Below, one piece after another: positions 45,685 through 54,147 of a stretch of DNA of 64,000 bases. Under the pieces are notes generated by a model. The model was not told the DNA's origin, searched no databases, and saw nothing but the letters and a program-made list of their open reading frames with translations. Origin of the DNA: Neobacillus drentensis NBRC 102427 (lineage in GTDB: Bacteria; Bacillota; Bacilli; Bacillales; Cytobacillaceae); NCBI RefSeq assembly GCF_001591445.1, contig NZ_BCUX01000025.1:31724-95723 (forward strand), written 5' to 3'. The position numbers and the translations under genes are program-made. The first letter of the stretch is position 1. Every line of letters begins with the position of its first letter.

Positions 45685-47271
45685 ATGAAGCGGGAAGATT
45701 TAATTGCACCAGAAAAGTATAATCTTGTATCTGAGATGGAGCGTTTTGCAAAAGATCCGAACAGAGTTGCCTTGAAGTGGGAAAATGAGGCAGGAGACAC
45801 TAAACAGGTTACATATGAGCAATTAATGAAAAAGGTCAACCAAGCAGGGAACGTTTTTGCCAAGAAAGGTTTAACCAAGGGAGATGTAGTTCTTGTTATC
45901 ATGCCGCGTCTAATTGAAGCATACGTTGTTTATTTAGCCGCATTAAAAGCAGGAATGGTTGTCATTCCAAGCTCTGAAATGTTAAAGGAAAAAGATCTGC
46001 GGTACCGGATTACACACGGTGATGTAAAAGGAATCATTAGTTATTATCCATACGTTGATCAATTTGAACATATCGCAACAGCTCAACCCCTGCTTAAATT
46101 TACAATTGGAGGCTCTGAAGAAGGCTGGATTCATTTAAACGAGGAGATGGCAACTGCATCTGAAAAATTAGTTCTGGCAGATACACTTAGAGACGATATG
46201 GCCTTTTTATCTTATACCTCTGGCACGACGGGGAATCCGAAAGGGGTTGTTCATACGCATGGCTGGGCATACGCTCATTTAAAAACAGCTGCTGCGAAGT
46301 GGCTTTGTATTGAAGACGGTGATACGGTCTGGGCAACTGCAGGTCCAGGCTGGCAAAAATGGATTTGGAGTCCGTTTTTATCTGTGCTAGGCTCAGGGGG
46401 AGCTGGCTTAGTCTATAATGGTAAATTTGATCCAAAAAAATATTTGAGTCTCCTTCAAAAATATAATGTGAATGTCCTTTGCTGTACACCGACTGAATAT
46501 CGATTAATGGCGAAGGTAGATAATTTAGCGGATTATCAATTGCCACATCTTCATAGTGCGGTTTCAGCAGGTGAACCTTTAAATAGAGAAGTGATTGATA
46601 CCTTTAGAAAGCATTTTAATATTGATGTCCGTGACGGTTACGGACAAACTGAAAATACCCTGCTGGTTGGGGTTACAAAAGGGATGGAATTGAAGTCTGG
46701 ATCCATGGGCAAACCAACGCCGGGTAATAGGGTTGAAATTATTAACGAAGTTGGTCAGGTTTGTGCGGTCGGTGAAGTGGGCGATATTGCTGTTCATGTA
46801 GAAACTCCTGCGTTATTTAAAAATTATTACAAAGACCCGGAAAGAACAGCGATGCAGTTCCGCGGAGACTATTATGTAACGGGTGATAAGGCGAAAATGG
46901 ATGAGGAGGGCTATTTCTGGTTTGAAGGCCGCGGGGATGATATTATCATTAGTTCCGGTTATACGATTGGACCCTTTGAAGTCGAGGATGCGCTTGTTAA
47001 ACATCCATTCGTTAAGGAATGCGCTGTCGTCGCAAGTCCAGATGAAATCCGCGGCTTTATCGTCAAAGCATTTGTTGTGTTAAGAGAGGATGTTGATTCA
47101 ACAAATCCAGAATTAACAAAACAATTACAGGAGCATGTGAAAACCCTTACAGCACCATATAAGTACCCAAGAAAGATCGAATATTTATCTGATCTGCCAA
47201 AAACAACCTCAGGGAAAATCCGTCGAATCGAACTACGAAACAAAGAACTAGAGGCCGCTAAACAAGTTTAG
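45685..47271 (+). CDS. Acyl-CoA synthetase (MbcS/YtcI-like, AMP-forming)
   Basis: 528-residue adenylate-forming enzyme. LSYTSGTTGNPKGVVHTHG (P-loop), GYGQTENT (A5), YVTGDKAKMDEEGYFWFEGRGDD (A7-A8 hinge) and LPKTTSGKIRR with the C-terminal catalytic lysine, which sits in a context like that acetylated in AcsA. It belongs with the short/branched-chain acyl-CoA synthetases near B. subtilis YtcI and Listeria MbcS, which activate carboxylic acids (e.g. 2-methylbutyrate) for fatty acid priming; substrate uncertain. AAGGGGGAG before ATG 45685 sets the start. Single gene with a terminator. Confidence 0.85.
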   Translation: MKREDLIAPEKYNLVSEMERFAKDPNRVALKWENEAGDTKQVTYEQLMKKVNQAGNVFAKKGLTKGDVVLVIMPRLIEAYVVYLAALKAGMVVIPSSEMLKEKDLRYRITHGDVKGIISYYPYVDQFEHIATAQPLLKFTIGGSEEGWIHLNEEMATASEKLVLADTLRDDMAFLSYTSGTTGNPKGVVHTHGWAYAHLKTAAAKWLCIEDGDTVWATAGPGWQKWIWSPFLSVLGSGGAGLVYNGKFDPKKYLSLLQKYNVNVLCCTPTEYRLMAKVDNLADYQLPHLHSAVSAGEPLNREVIDTFRKHFNIDVRDGYGQTENTLLVGVTKGMELKSGSMGKPTPGNRVEIINEVGQVCAVGEVGDIAVHVETPALFKNYYKDPERTAMQFRGDYYVTGDKAKMDEEGYFWFEGRGDDIIISSGYTIGPFEVEDALVKHPFVKECAVVASPDEIRGFIVKAFVVLREDVDSTNPELTKQLQEHVKTLTAPYKYPRKIEYLSDLPKTTSGKIRRIELRNKELEAAKQV

Positions 47272-47283
47272 TTTGATATTGAA

Positions 47284-47318
47284 AGGAAGCAGGCGGAATA
47301 CCGCTTGCTTTTTTTGAA
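47284..47318 (+). terminator. Terminator after the acyl-CoA synthetase gene
   Basis: Arms AAGCAGGCGG / CCGCTTGCTT (one G-U) with AATA-type loop and seven Ts. Confidence 0.85.
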
Positions 47319-47399
47319 ACAAAAATCCCCTAAAGTTAAAGTTTCGAGTTATAATAAAGATTATTTCGAAACTAGAAAGAATAGGGGCTCGGGAGACAT

Positions 47400-48332
47400 A
47401 TGAAAAAGACAGAAACACAAAAAGGAGCCATTTATGCCGGCTTTTCATATTTGTTATGGGGATTATTGCCGATTTATTGGAAGCTTTTGGACCATGTTAA
47501 TGCCAAGGAAATTTTAGCAAGTCGTGTGTTGTGGTCGTTTATTTTTATGGTTATCATACTTCTCCTCACAAGAAAATGGGGATTATTTCTCCAAACGGTT
47601 AAAGGATTTGCTAAAAATAAAAAACAAATGTACGCCTTGACGATTGCATCTTTACTAATCAGTGTGAATTGGTTCATTTATATCTGGGCGGTTAATAGTG
47701 GTCATATGATTGAAGCAAGTCTTGGTTACTATATTAATCCTTTAATAAGTATATTATTAGGAATGATTGTCCTAAAAGAAAAATTAAATGTATATCAATA
47801 CATCTCATTCATCTTAGCAGCAATTGGCGTGTTAATAATCTCCATCTCACATGGACAGTTTCCGTGGATTGCAATCGCCTTGGCGCTTTCCTTTGGATTG
47901 TACGGCCTGGCGAAAAAATTGATAAATGTGAATTCGGAAGTTGGATTAACTTTAGAAACCCTTGTGGTTACACCTGTTGCAGCTATTTATATCGGCTACT
48001 TATTTTTAATTGACTCCCACTCCTTCTTATCTGATGGGGTCCAAACCGATCTGTTATTAATCGGTGCAGGAGCCGCAACAGCAGTACCTCTTCTATATTT
48101 TGCAAAGGGAGCAAAAAAAATTCCCTTATCGTTATTAGGGTTCCTGCAATATATTGCACCTACCTTGACCTTACTGCTTGGGGTTTTTGTTTATGATGAA
48201 CATTTTTCAAAAATACAACTTCTATCGTTCATGTTTATTTGGTCAGCGTTAGTCATTTATTCATTATCAAAAACAAAGATATTATCACCACAGCTGTTCA
48301 ATTTTCGGAAAGAAAAAAGCACAAGCATATAA
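47400..48332 (+). CDS. rarD: EamA-family transporter RarD
   Basis: 310-residue membrane protein with about ten hydrophobic helices. The N-terminus QKGAIYAGFSYLLWGLLPIYWKLLDHVNAKEILASRVLWSF is the RarD signature, and VNWFIYIWAVNSGHMIEASLGYYINPL is the second conserved block. It belongs to the drug/metabolite transporter superfamily; the name comes from an E. coli locus and no substrate is established. ATG 47400 follows CTCGGGAGAC. Convergent with NAD kinase across a bidirectional terminator. Confidence 0.9.
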   Translation: MKKTETQKGAIYAGFSYLLWGLLPIYWKLLDHVNAKEILASRVLWSFIFMVIILLLTRKWGLFLQTVKGFAKNKKQMYALTIASLLISVNWFIYIWAVNSGHMIEASLGYYINPLISILLGMIVLKEKLNVYQYISFILAAIGVLIISISHGQFPWIAIALALSFGLYGLAKKLINVNSEVGLTLETLVVTPVAAIYIGYLFLIDSHSFLSDGVQTDLLLIGAGAATAVPLLYFAKGAKKIPLSLLGFLQYIAPTLTLLLGVFVYDEHFSKIQLLSFMFIWSALVIYSLSKTKILSPQLFNFRKEKSTSI

Positions 48333-48336
48333 TGGA

Positions 48337-48373
48337 AAAAACCTTATCCGCTTCGATGGATAAGGTTTTACTA
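48337..48373. terminator. Bidirectional terminator rarD / nadK2
   Basis: Arms AAACCTTATCC / GGATAAGGTTT with an 8-nt loop and A/T runs either side. Confidence 0.85.
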
Positions 48374-48397
48374 TGTAGGGAAGATCCTTCTGTTTTC

Positions 48398-49201
48398 TTA
48401 TAAAAAAGTCCGTTTTACTTTTTCCCAGAAGGAGTTGTCTTTTAGTTTGAGTGTTTTTAACTTTTTATCACTTATTTTTATGCTGATCGTCTCAACGTGA
48501 CGAATGGATAATGCTTCATTATCCATACCCATGGTTGGATGATCATTACCTTCAGAAATTACTTTAAGTGTAAGTGTTCGATCACTTCCAACGATAAAGG
48601 AGGATCCTAGTGTCCGGTAACGATTTGTATTAACGGATGCTACCTCACTAACCTGCATGCAGGGAAGAAGCGGGTCAACAATCGATCCTTTTACCGATTT
48701 ATTATAAGCAGTACTTCCAGTTGGTGTCGCAACAATGAGTCCATCTCCGCGGAAGGTCTCTAAATGAAGCTGGTTTATAAAAACATCGACCACAAGTGTC
48801 TTTATGATTGCAGAGCGGATGCTGAATTCATTTAAGCAAGTAAAAGTACCCTGCCCATCCACGGATACATCAATTAGCGGATAACGGCGGACTTTTAAAT
48901 TCTCATTTGTAATAATGGCATCAATCATTTTTGAAGTATCGTTTATTCGGAAATCACAATACATACTCAGGGTATCCATTGTTGAGATTCCCATGTATAG
49001 ACAATCATCACGGAAGCCAGTTTTCCTGACAGCTTGTAGAAATGTGCCGTCATCTCCAACACTGGCAATAATATTCGCGTCACGGTAATCTTTCACGATC
49101 GTAAATCCATATCGGTCAGCAATTTCAAAAAGAGGAGCCATTTTCAAAAGCATGTCTGCATCCCGTTTGTGATATAAGTATATATTGCGTCTGATCTCCA
49201 A
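48398..49201 (-). CDS. NAD kinase (NadK2/PpnKB, YtdI-like)
   Basis: 267 residues. ASVGDDGTFLQAVRKTGF (about residues 47-64) is the NAD kinase loop, here GDDGT rather than the usual GGDGT; CLNEFSIRS carries the NE-x-x motif, and RGDGLIVATPTGSTAYNKS the substrate-binding site. It phosphorylates NAD to NADP. The length and YLYHKRDADMLLKM start match the second Bacillus NAD kinase rather than NadF. ATG 49201 follows CAGGGGGTACATAAATTGG. Whether the first-glycine change is normal for this subfamily I cannot confirm. Confidence 0.9.
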   Translation of the reverse strand: MEIRRNIYLYHKRDADMLLKMAPLFEIADRYGFTIVKDYRDANIIASVGDDGTFLQAVRKTGFRDDCLYMGISTMDTLSMYCDFRINDTSKMIDAIITNENLKVRRYPLIDVSVDGQGTFTCLNEFSIRSAIIKTLVVDVFINQLHLETFRGDGLIVATPTGSTAYNKSVKGSIVDPLLPCMQVSEVASVNTNRYRTLGSSFIVGSDRTLTLKVISEGNDHPTMGMDNEALSIRHVETISIKISDKKLKTLKLKDNSFWEKVKRTFL

Positions 49202-49368
49202 TTTATGTACCCCCTGTAAAGTATTGATATAATTATAACATTTTTACCCATCCCTAAAAAATCTTTTGGTAAAATAATGTTAGTCTGAAATTAGTTTAGC
49301 ATTTTATTGAAACAATATAAAATGGGATGTAATTTTAGGTGAAAAGAAAAAGGGGGACTTACGAATAT

Positions 49369-50379
49369 ATGAATGGAAAACGTTGGGCGGCACTAGGGAT
49401 TGCGGCAGCGTTATTTTTTGTATCTGTTGTGATTAATTTTTTATCGTCTTTTGCTTTTAAAGGTATTGAAACCAATTTTACTGACTTTATGGCAGCTGCT
49501 GACCAACCTTTTACAGAAGAGGTGGTGAAGGAAGGGAACGAATTAAAGAAAATTGTGATTCTCGATGTAAATGGGGTCATTCAAGACACGGGGGAAACCG
49601 GTTCTTTTCTGCAAAGTTCCGGCTACAATCATCAGGATTTTATGAAAAAGTTAAACTACATCAAAGAGGACGATTCTGTAAAAGGGATCATCATTAAAGT
49701 CAATTCACCAGGGGGCGGCGTGGTTGAAAGTGCAGAAATCCATGATAAACTAGCAGAAATTCAAAAGAAAAGTAAAAAACCAGTTTATATTTCAATGGGT
49801 TCAATGGCAGCGTCAGGAGGATATTATATTTCAACTGCTGCTAAAAGGATTTATGCCAGTCCTGAGACGATGACAGGCAGTCTTGGGGTGATTATGGAAG
49901 GGATCAATTATGAAGGACTTGCTGATAAGTATGGTGTCGACTTTGTCACGATAAAAAGTGGCAAGCATAAGGACATAATGAGCCCAACAAGAAAAATGAC
50001 AGAAGAAGAACGGCAAATATTACAGTCAATGATCAATAACTCGTATCAAGGATTTGTTAAGGTGATTTCTGAGGGGCGTAACTTGCCAGTAAATCAGGTG
50101 AAAAAAATTGCTGACGGACGTGTTTACGATGGACGACAAGCGAAGGATTTGCATCTCATTGATGGTTTCGGTTACCTGGACGATGTAATAAATCTTATGA
50201 AAAAACAAGAGAAGTTAACAGGAGCACAAGTTGTTCGCTATTCAGATTCTCTTGGTTTGGGGTCCTTATTTACGATGCAGGCAAAGAAATTAATGGGTGA
50301 AAACGTTGAAATGGCTGGATTAATGCACATTCTTACTAAGCCAAATTCTCCGCGTCTCATGTACCTGTATGCAGAATAG
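49369..50379 (+). CDS. sppA: Signal peptide peptidase SppA
   Basis: 336-residue membrane-anchored serine protease with one N-terminal TM helix (WAALGIAAALFFVSVVINFL). Catalytic serine in SMGSMAASGGYYIST (about residue 148) and lysine in IKSGKHKDIMSPTR (about 200) form the Ser-Lys dyad of S49 peptidases. It degrades leftover signal peptides. The ATG at 49369 (MNGKRW) matches the B. subtilis N-terminus; AAAGGGGGA lies a little far upstream (about 12 nt). A GTG at 49339 is an alternative without a site. yteJ follows 11 bp later. Confidence 0.92.
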   Translation: MNGKRWAALGIAAALFFVSVVINFLSSFAFKGIETNFTDFMAAADQPFTEEVVKEGNELKKIVILDVNGVIQDTGETGSFLQSSGYNHQDFMKKLNYIKEDDSVKGIIIKVNSPGGGVVESAEIHDKLAEIQKKSKKPVYISMGSMAASGGYYISTAAKRIYASPETMTGSLGVIMEGINYEGLADKYGVDFVTIKSGKHKDIMSPTRKMTEEERQILQSMINNSYQGFVKVISEGRNLPVNQVKKIADGRVYDGRQAKDLHLIDGFGYLDDVINLMKKQEKLTGAQVVRYSDSLGLGSLFTMQAKKLMGENVEMAGLMHILTKPNSPRLMYLYAE

Positions 50380-50390
50380 GGGGAGATTAA

Positions 50391-50858
50391 ATGGAAATGA
50401 ATGAGTACCAAGAAATAGACAATGATAGAAATGAAAACTATGCAGTTCGCTATGCAGGCTTCTGGATGCGCTTTTGGGCATATCTGCTCGATCTAGTGGT
50501 TGTGGGGAGTATCGTTCGTCTGCTGATCGAACCAGTATTTCGACTCTTGGATATTCCTTTAGCAGAAGCTAATATGTTTGCGCCAGCATCAATCGCAGCG
50601 GCGGTAATTTTTTATTTATATTTCGTCCTGATGACAAAGTATTTTAATCAAACACTTGGGAAAATGGTATTTGGATTGAAGGTAGTTGATTTAAAAAGTG
50701 ACCAATTAACTTGGGGAACGATTCTCTTTCGTGAATGGATTGGTCGATTTATATCGGTAACCGTTATCATCGGATATATCATTGTCGCCTTCTTACCTAA
50801 AAAACAGGGATTGCATGATCTCTTCACTGACACAACTGTCATTCATGTAGAACGGTGA
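50391..50858 (+). CDS. yteJ: RDD-family membrane protein YteJ
   Basis: 155 residues with the RDD domain: RYAGFWMRFWAYLLDLVVVGSIVRLLIEP (first helix with the R and D signature), a second helix AAAVIFYLYFVLMTKYF, and FREWIGRFISVTVIIGYIIVAFLPKKQGLHDLFTDTTVI. It is an integral membrane protein of unknown transport role and the likely cotranscribed partner of sppA (11-bp gap, as in B. subtilis yteI-yteJ, where it is thought to modulate SppA). GGGGGAG precedes ATG 50391. Confidence 0.9.
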   Translation: MEMNEYQEIDNDRNENYAVRYAGFWMRFWAYLLDLVVVGSIVRLLIEPVFRLLDIPLAEANMFAPASIAAAVIFYLYFVLMTKYFNQTLGKMVFGLKVVDLKSDQLTWGTILFREWIGRFISVTVIIGYIIVAFLPKKQGLHDLFTDTTVIHVER

Positions 50859-50865
50859 GGATAAA

Positions 50866-50902
50866 CCTATCAACATTTGTTGGTAGGTTTATTTTTTTAT
50901 AT
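50866..50902 (+). terminator. Terminator after yteJ
   Basis: Arms AAACCTATCAAC / GTTGGTAGGTTT with a small loop, then seven Ts. Its right arm overlaps the -35 of the sigma-F promoter. Confidence 0.85.
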
Positions 50903-50916
50903 AAAAGCAAATACTA
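50887..50916 (+). promoter_or_regulatory. Sigma-F type promoter of ytfI-ytfJ
   Basis: GTTTA (GYWTA), exactly 15-nt spacer, GCAAATACTA (GGNRANAMTR with one mismatch). Agrees with the forespore expression known for B. subtilis ytfIJ. Confidence 0.6.
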
Positions 50917-50934
50917 CCCGCTGAAAGGGTGTGA

Positions 50935-51633
50935 TTGAAATTGTTTTGGGTGCTCCTGTTTTTGTCGATTCTCTTGCTCTTATTCATGCTCATTCTTTTT
51001 ACTAAATTAACTATCCTAATAAATTATTATCATCATAATGACAATGATGATTTAAAAATAAAATTAAAGATTTGGTTTGGATTAATTAAATATACAATTA
51101 ACGTCCCATTAATAAAAGTGGATGATAATTCTCCAAGCCTTGTTGTAAAAAGTAAAACCAAAATGGGCGATTCTTCAGAACAATCAACAAAAGAAGAGGC
51201 AAAACAAATTACAACGGAGGATGTTGATACTTATTTTACAAATGCTAAAAAATTACTGAATCATGTGATTGGACTACATCGGATCGTCAGGATGTTTTTT
51301 CGAAAGGTGACTATGAAAGGTTTGGAATGGGATACGATGATTGGATTAGGAGATGCAGCACACACTGGAACGATAACGGGAGCGATCTGGGCTTTTAAAG
51401 GAAGTATTATCGGTCTTATTAGTCATTATATAAAACTTAAAGAAATGCCGAAAATAACGGTGACCCCACACTTTCAAGCAGCTGTAATTCAAACAAAACT
51501 AACATGTATTATTCAGTTTCGGATCGGGTATGCTATTCTAGCAGGATTAAAACTGTTTAAATTCTGGAAGGGCGGGCTCCCGCACTTTAAAAAGAAAACA
51601 AATTTTGCAAATGATAAAACAAAATCCGTTTGA
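50935..51633 (+). CDS. ytfI: DUF2953 membrane protein YtfI
   Basis: 232 residues with an N-terminal TM helix (WVLLFLSILLLLFMLILFTKLTILI) and the DUF2953 body (KVTMKGLEWDTMIGLGDAAHTGTITGAIWAFKGSIIGL, ITVTPHFQAAVIQTKLTCIIQFRIGYAILAGLKL). Expected in the forespore membrane in an operon with ytfJ; role unknown. TTG start at 50935 with GAAAGGGTGTGA upstream. The ytfJ start is 17 bp after its stop. Sigma-F promoter upstream. Confidence 0.87.
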   Translation: MKLFWVLLFLSILLLLFMLILFTKLTILINYYHHNDNDDLKIKLKIWFGLIKYTINVPLIKVDDNSPSLVVKSKTKMGDSSEQSTKEEAKQITTEDVDTYFTNAKKLLNHVIGLHRIVRMFFRKVTMKGLEWDTMIGLGDAAHTGTITGAIWAFKGSIIGLISHYIKLKEMPKITVTPHFQAAVIQTKLTCIIQFRIGYAILAGLKLFKFWKGGLPHFKKKTNFANDKTKSV

Positions 51634-51650
51634 AAAAGGAGGAAATAGCC

Positions 51651-52130
51651 ATGTCTGACCACCCAATTCAAGGTTTGATGACAACTGCAATGGAAAGCTT
51701 AAAAGAAATGATTGATGTGAATACGATCATTGGGGACCCTGTTGAAACCCCCGATGGCAGTGTAATCTTGACTGTCTCAAAAGTAGGCTTTGGATTTGCA
51801 GCAGGCGGCAGTGAATTTAAGCTCGAAGGGTCTCAAGGTCAAGGAAAAGGGGAAGGACAAAGTCAAAGTTCATCCCACCCATTTGGCGGCGGGAGCGGTG
51901 GCGGTGTTTCAATAACCCCTATTGCCTTTTTAATTGTCAACTCTCACGGAGTTAAAATGCTGCATTTAGATGAAAGTACTCACTTGTACGAGAAAATCTT
52001 AGAAGTTGCTCCACAAGCAATTGATAAAATTCAACAAATGTTCTCAAAAAAAGATCAAGGTCAACAGCAGCAAAGTAGCTTGCAAGGTTCTAAAAACGAG
52101 CATAAACCAAAAGAAGAGCTTGAATTATAG
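51651..52130 (+). CDS. ytfJ: Sporulation protein YtfJ (GerW family)
   Basis: 159 residues of the GerW/YtfJ family: HPIQGLMTTAMESLKEMIDVNTIIGDPVETPDGSVILTVSKVGFGFAAGG is highly typical, followed by a glycine-rich loop (PFGGGSGGGVSITPIAFLIV) and a Q/K-rich tail. Produced in the forespore; in B. subtilis GerW is needed for the L-alanine germination response. AAAAAGGAGG 7 nt before ATG 51651 fixes the start; the longer frame begins at the ytfI stop and is rejected. Terminator downstream. Confidence 0.93.
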   Translation: MSDHPIQGLMTTAMESLKEMIDVNTIIGDPVETPDGSVILTVSKVGFGFAAGGSEFKLEGSQGQGKGEGQSQSSSHPFGGGSGGGVSITPIAFLIVNSHGVKMLHLDESTHLYEKILEVAPQAIDKIQQMFSKKDQGQQQQSSLQGSKNEHKPKEELEL

Positions 52131-52133
52131 CGG

Positions 52134-52177
52134 AAAGGTTAATCTTCCAATCCTGTGGAAGGTTAACTTTTTTCATG
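52134..52177 (+). terminator. Terminator after ytfJ
   Basis: Arms AAAGGTTAATCTTCC / GGAAGGTTAACTTT with an 8-nt loop and T-run. Confidence 0.82.
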
Positions 52178-52217
52178 TGATATCGGTTCAAAGAGCTAAA
52201 TGATTGCAAATTATTTT

Positions 52218-52246
52218 TTGAAAAGATAGAATTTACACTGTACATA
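52218..52246 (+). promoter_or_regulatory. Possible tpx promoter
   Basis: TTGAAA, 17-nt spacer, TACATA; fair match only. Confidence 0.4.
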
Positions 52247-52308
52247 TTTAGAGTGAAGCGGTTATTAACAATCGTCTGAGCTTGGATACGACAAAGGAGG
52301 ATGTTTTC

Positions 52309-52809
52309 ATGGCAAATGTAACATTTAAAGGGAATCCGATTACACTATTAGGCAATGAAGTTAAGGTAGGGGACAAAGCTCCCAACTTTTCTGTGCTAGC
52401 AAATGACTTATCTGCAGTTACGTTAGAAAATACCAAAGGTCAAGTACGTTTAATTACCTCTGTACCATCTTTGGATACTGGTGTTTGTGATGCGGAAACA
52501 CGCCGTTTTAATGAAGAAGCAAACAGCTTAGGCAACGTGAAAATTTTAACTGTCAGCGTTGACTTACCATTTGCACAAAAGCGTTGGTGTGCTGCAAGCG
52601 GAATCGAAAATGTTCAGACATTATCCGATCACCGTGACCTTTCTTTTGGTGAAGCATATGGGGTTGCTATCCAAGAATTAAGACTTTTGGCTCGTGCGGT
52701 ATTTGTTGTTGATTCAAGCGATACAGTGACATACGTTGAGTATGTTAGTGAAGCAACAAACCACCCTAATTACGAAGCAGCCATTGAAGCAGCAAAAGCA
52801 GCAAAATAA
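52309..52809 (+). CDS. tpx: Thiol peroxidase Tpx
   Basis: 166-residue atypical 2-Cys peroxiredoxin. [18 protein letters not shown] holds the peroxidatic cysteine (about residue 60) in TxxC, and [18 protein letters not shown] the resolving cysteine (about 94). It reduces organic peroxides and H2O2 with thioredoxin. AAAGGAGGATG before the ATG at 52309 fixes the start ([13 protein letters not shown]); the upstream frame is not used. Its place between ytfJ and ytxK is as in B. subtilis (ytgI). Terminator downstream. Confidence 0.96.
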   Translation: MANVTFKGNPITLLGNEVKVGDKAPNFSVLANDLSAVTLENTKGQVRLITSVPSLDTGVCDAETRRFNEEANSLGNVKILTVSVDLPFAQKRWCAASGIENVQTLSDHRDLSFGEAYGVAIQELRLLARAVFVVDSSDTVTYVEYVSEATNHPNYEAAIEAAKAAK

Positions 52810-52821
52810 GTTCAAAATACG

Positions 52822-52853
52822 AAGGCCTCGCATTGGTGAGGCTTTTTTATATG
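52822..52853 (+). terminator. Terminator after tpx
   Basis: Arms AGGCCTC / GAGGCTT with a short loop and six Ts. Confidence 0.75.
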
Positions 52854-52921
52854 CGTAAGACTTGTATAAATTGTCGATACTCGATTAAAATGGATAAGGA
52901 AATTAAGGAGGAGGGGAAAAG

Positions 52922-53905
52922 ATGAAAGTTTCTCCAGTAGAACAACTGTTTACGTTATTTAATGAAACGGCACTTCTTTTACAGGAAGAATTAAATTGTA
53001 CATATTTAGAGGCACTTGCTGAAACAGGAGAGAATTTATTTCAAGGCTCTATCCTTCAGGATGAGGTCAGTGAACTAACTGAAAAAAGGTTAAGTAAACA
53101 ATATGAACAGATTCATTTGAAAAATTTCTCAAACGAGGAAATTCGAAAGGCATATCAGTTGGTGATTTTAAAAGGGATGAAAGAAAGTGTGCAGCCTAAT
53201 CATCAAATGACACCTGATTCAGTTGGGATGCTTGTCGGTTATTTAGTTGATAGATTTATGAAACAGTCCGCTTTTCGCCTGCTTGACCCGGCGGTAGGAA
53301 CAGGAAATTTATTAACAACAGTAGTAAATCACCTACCTAAAAAAGTATCATCTATCGGTGTGGAAATTGATGACCTGTTAATTAAACTTGCCTATGTCAA
53401 TGCAAATTTACAAGAGCACCCTATTCGACTCTTCAATCAAGACAGCCTTGAGCCGCTGTTTATCGATCCCGTTGATGCAGTCATCGGAGACTTGCCTGTT
53501 GGATACTACCCGAATGATGTGAGAGCAGCCGATTATCAAGTGAAGGCAGATGAGGGACATACCTATTCCCATCATTTATTCATTGAGCAAAGTGTTAAGC
53601 ATACAGCACCTGGAGGCTATTTATTTTTCATTATTCCTAATGGATTATTTGAAAGTGACCAAGCATCAAAGCTAAGTGAATTCTTTAAAGAGCACGTCAT
53701 TGTACAAGGACTGTTACAATTACCAATCAGCATGTTTAATAATAAAGATACAGCAAAAAGTATCATGATCCTTCAGAAAAAGGGAGAAGGCGTGCAGCCT
53801 CCAAAGCAAGCATTACTTGTCGATTTACCAAGCCTTTCTAATGCATTAGAGATGGACAAAATCCTATCTAAGATGGAAAAATGGTTCCAAGAAAACAAAG
53901 GATGA
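52922..53905 (+). CDS. ytxK: Class I SAM-dependent methyltransferase YtxK (N6-adenine-MTase-like)
   Basis: 327 residues. An N-terminal helical domain precedes a type I/N-6 adenine-methylase-like domain: MTPDSVGMLVGYLVDRFM, FRLLDPAVGTGNLLTTVV (SAM motif I), and GDLPVGYYPND in place of the catalytic NPPY, so activity as a DNA adenine methylase is doubtful. It resembles YtxK, which precedes ackA in B. subtilis; substrate unknown. GGAGGAGGGG precedes ATG 52922. A terminator follows. Confidence 0.88.
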   Translation: MKVSPVEQLFTLFNETALLLQEELNCTYLEALAETGENLFQGSILQDEVSELTEKRLSKQYEQIHLKNFSNEEIRKAYQLVILKGMKESVQPNHQMTPDSVGMLVGYLVDRFMKQSAFRLLDPAVGTGNLLTTVVNHLPKKVSSIGVEIDDLLIKLAYVNANLQEHPIRLFNQDSLEPLFIDPVDAVIGDLPVGYYPNDVRAADYQVKADEGHTYSHHLFIEQSVKHTAPGGYLFFIIPNGLFESDQASKLSEFFKEHVIVQGLLQLPISMFNNKDTAKSIMILQKKGEGVQPPKQALLVDLPSLSNALEMDKILSKMEKWFQENKG

Positions 53906-53938
53906 ACGGGTTTGAACCCTGGTCATCCTTTTTTTTGA
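53898..53938 (+). terminator. Terminator overlapping the ytxK end
   Basis: Arms AGGATG / CATCCT with inner GGT/ACC-type pairing, then eight Ts. Confidence 0.78.
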
Positions 53939-53992
53939 GTGTTATAAATGTTAGAAAGGTACCGAAATATGTGAATATATTAACATTTGTAA

Positions 53993-54006
53993 TGTAAACG
54001 CTAACA
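53993..54006 (+). promoter_or_regulatory. Consensus cre upstream of ackA
   Basis: TGTAAACGCTAACA matches TGWAARCGYTWNCW fully. It lies upstream of the likely promoter TTGAAA (54020-54025)-17-TTAAAT, so its centre is near -55, the activating position known for B. subtilis ackA. Confidence 0.8.
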
Positions 54007-54019
54007 TGCAAATTATACC

Positions 54020-54048
54020 TTGAAATATAATATTCACAGTGATTAAAT
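54020..54048 (+). promoter_or_regulatory. Likely ackA promoter
   Basis: TTGAAA, 17-nt spacer, TTAAAT. A TATAAT at 54026-54031 is an alternative -10 but has no -35. Confidence 0.45.
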
Positions 54049-54064
54049 GAGGAAGGAAATAATC

Positions 54065-54097
54065 ATGAGTGGTTTGCGCAAAATAATGGTGTACTAA
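54065..54097 (+). CDS. Possible 10-residue leader peptide of ackA
   Basis: ATG at 54065 with AGGAAGG 8 nt upstream, encoding [13 protein letters not shown] at 54095-54097, 50 bp before ackA. Good ribosome site, but the ORF is too short to judge. Confidence 0.25.
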   Translation: MSGLRKIMVY

Positions 54098-54147
54098 ACA
54101 AAATAAAACCAAACCAGTGTTGTTATATAAAAGGAGCGGTAACAAAA

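Noticed and set aside
52922..53905. ytxK as part of a restriction-modification system
   Set aside because: The NPPY catalytic motif is replaced (GDLPVG), no specificity or endonuclease subunit is nearby, and the location is the conserved ytxK-ackA pair.
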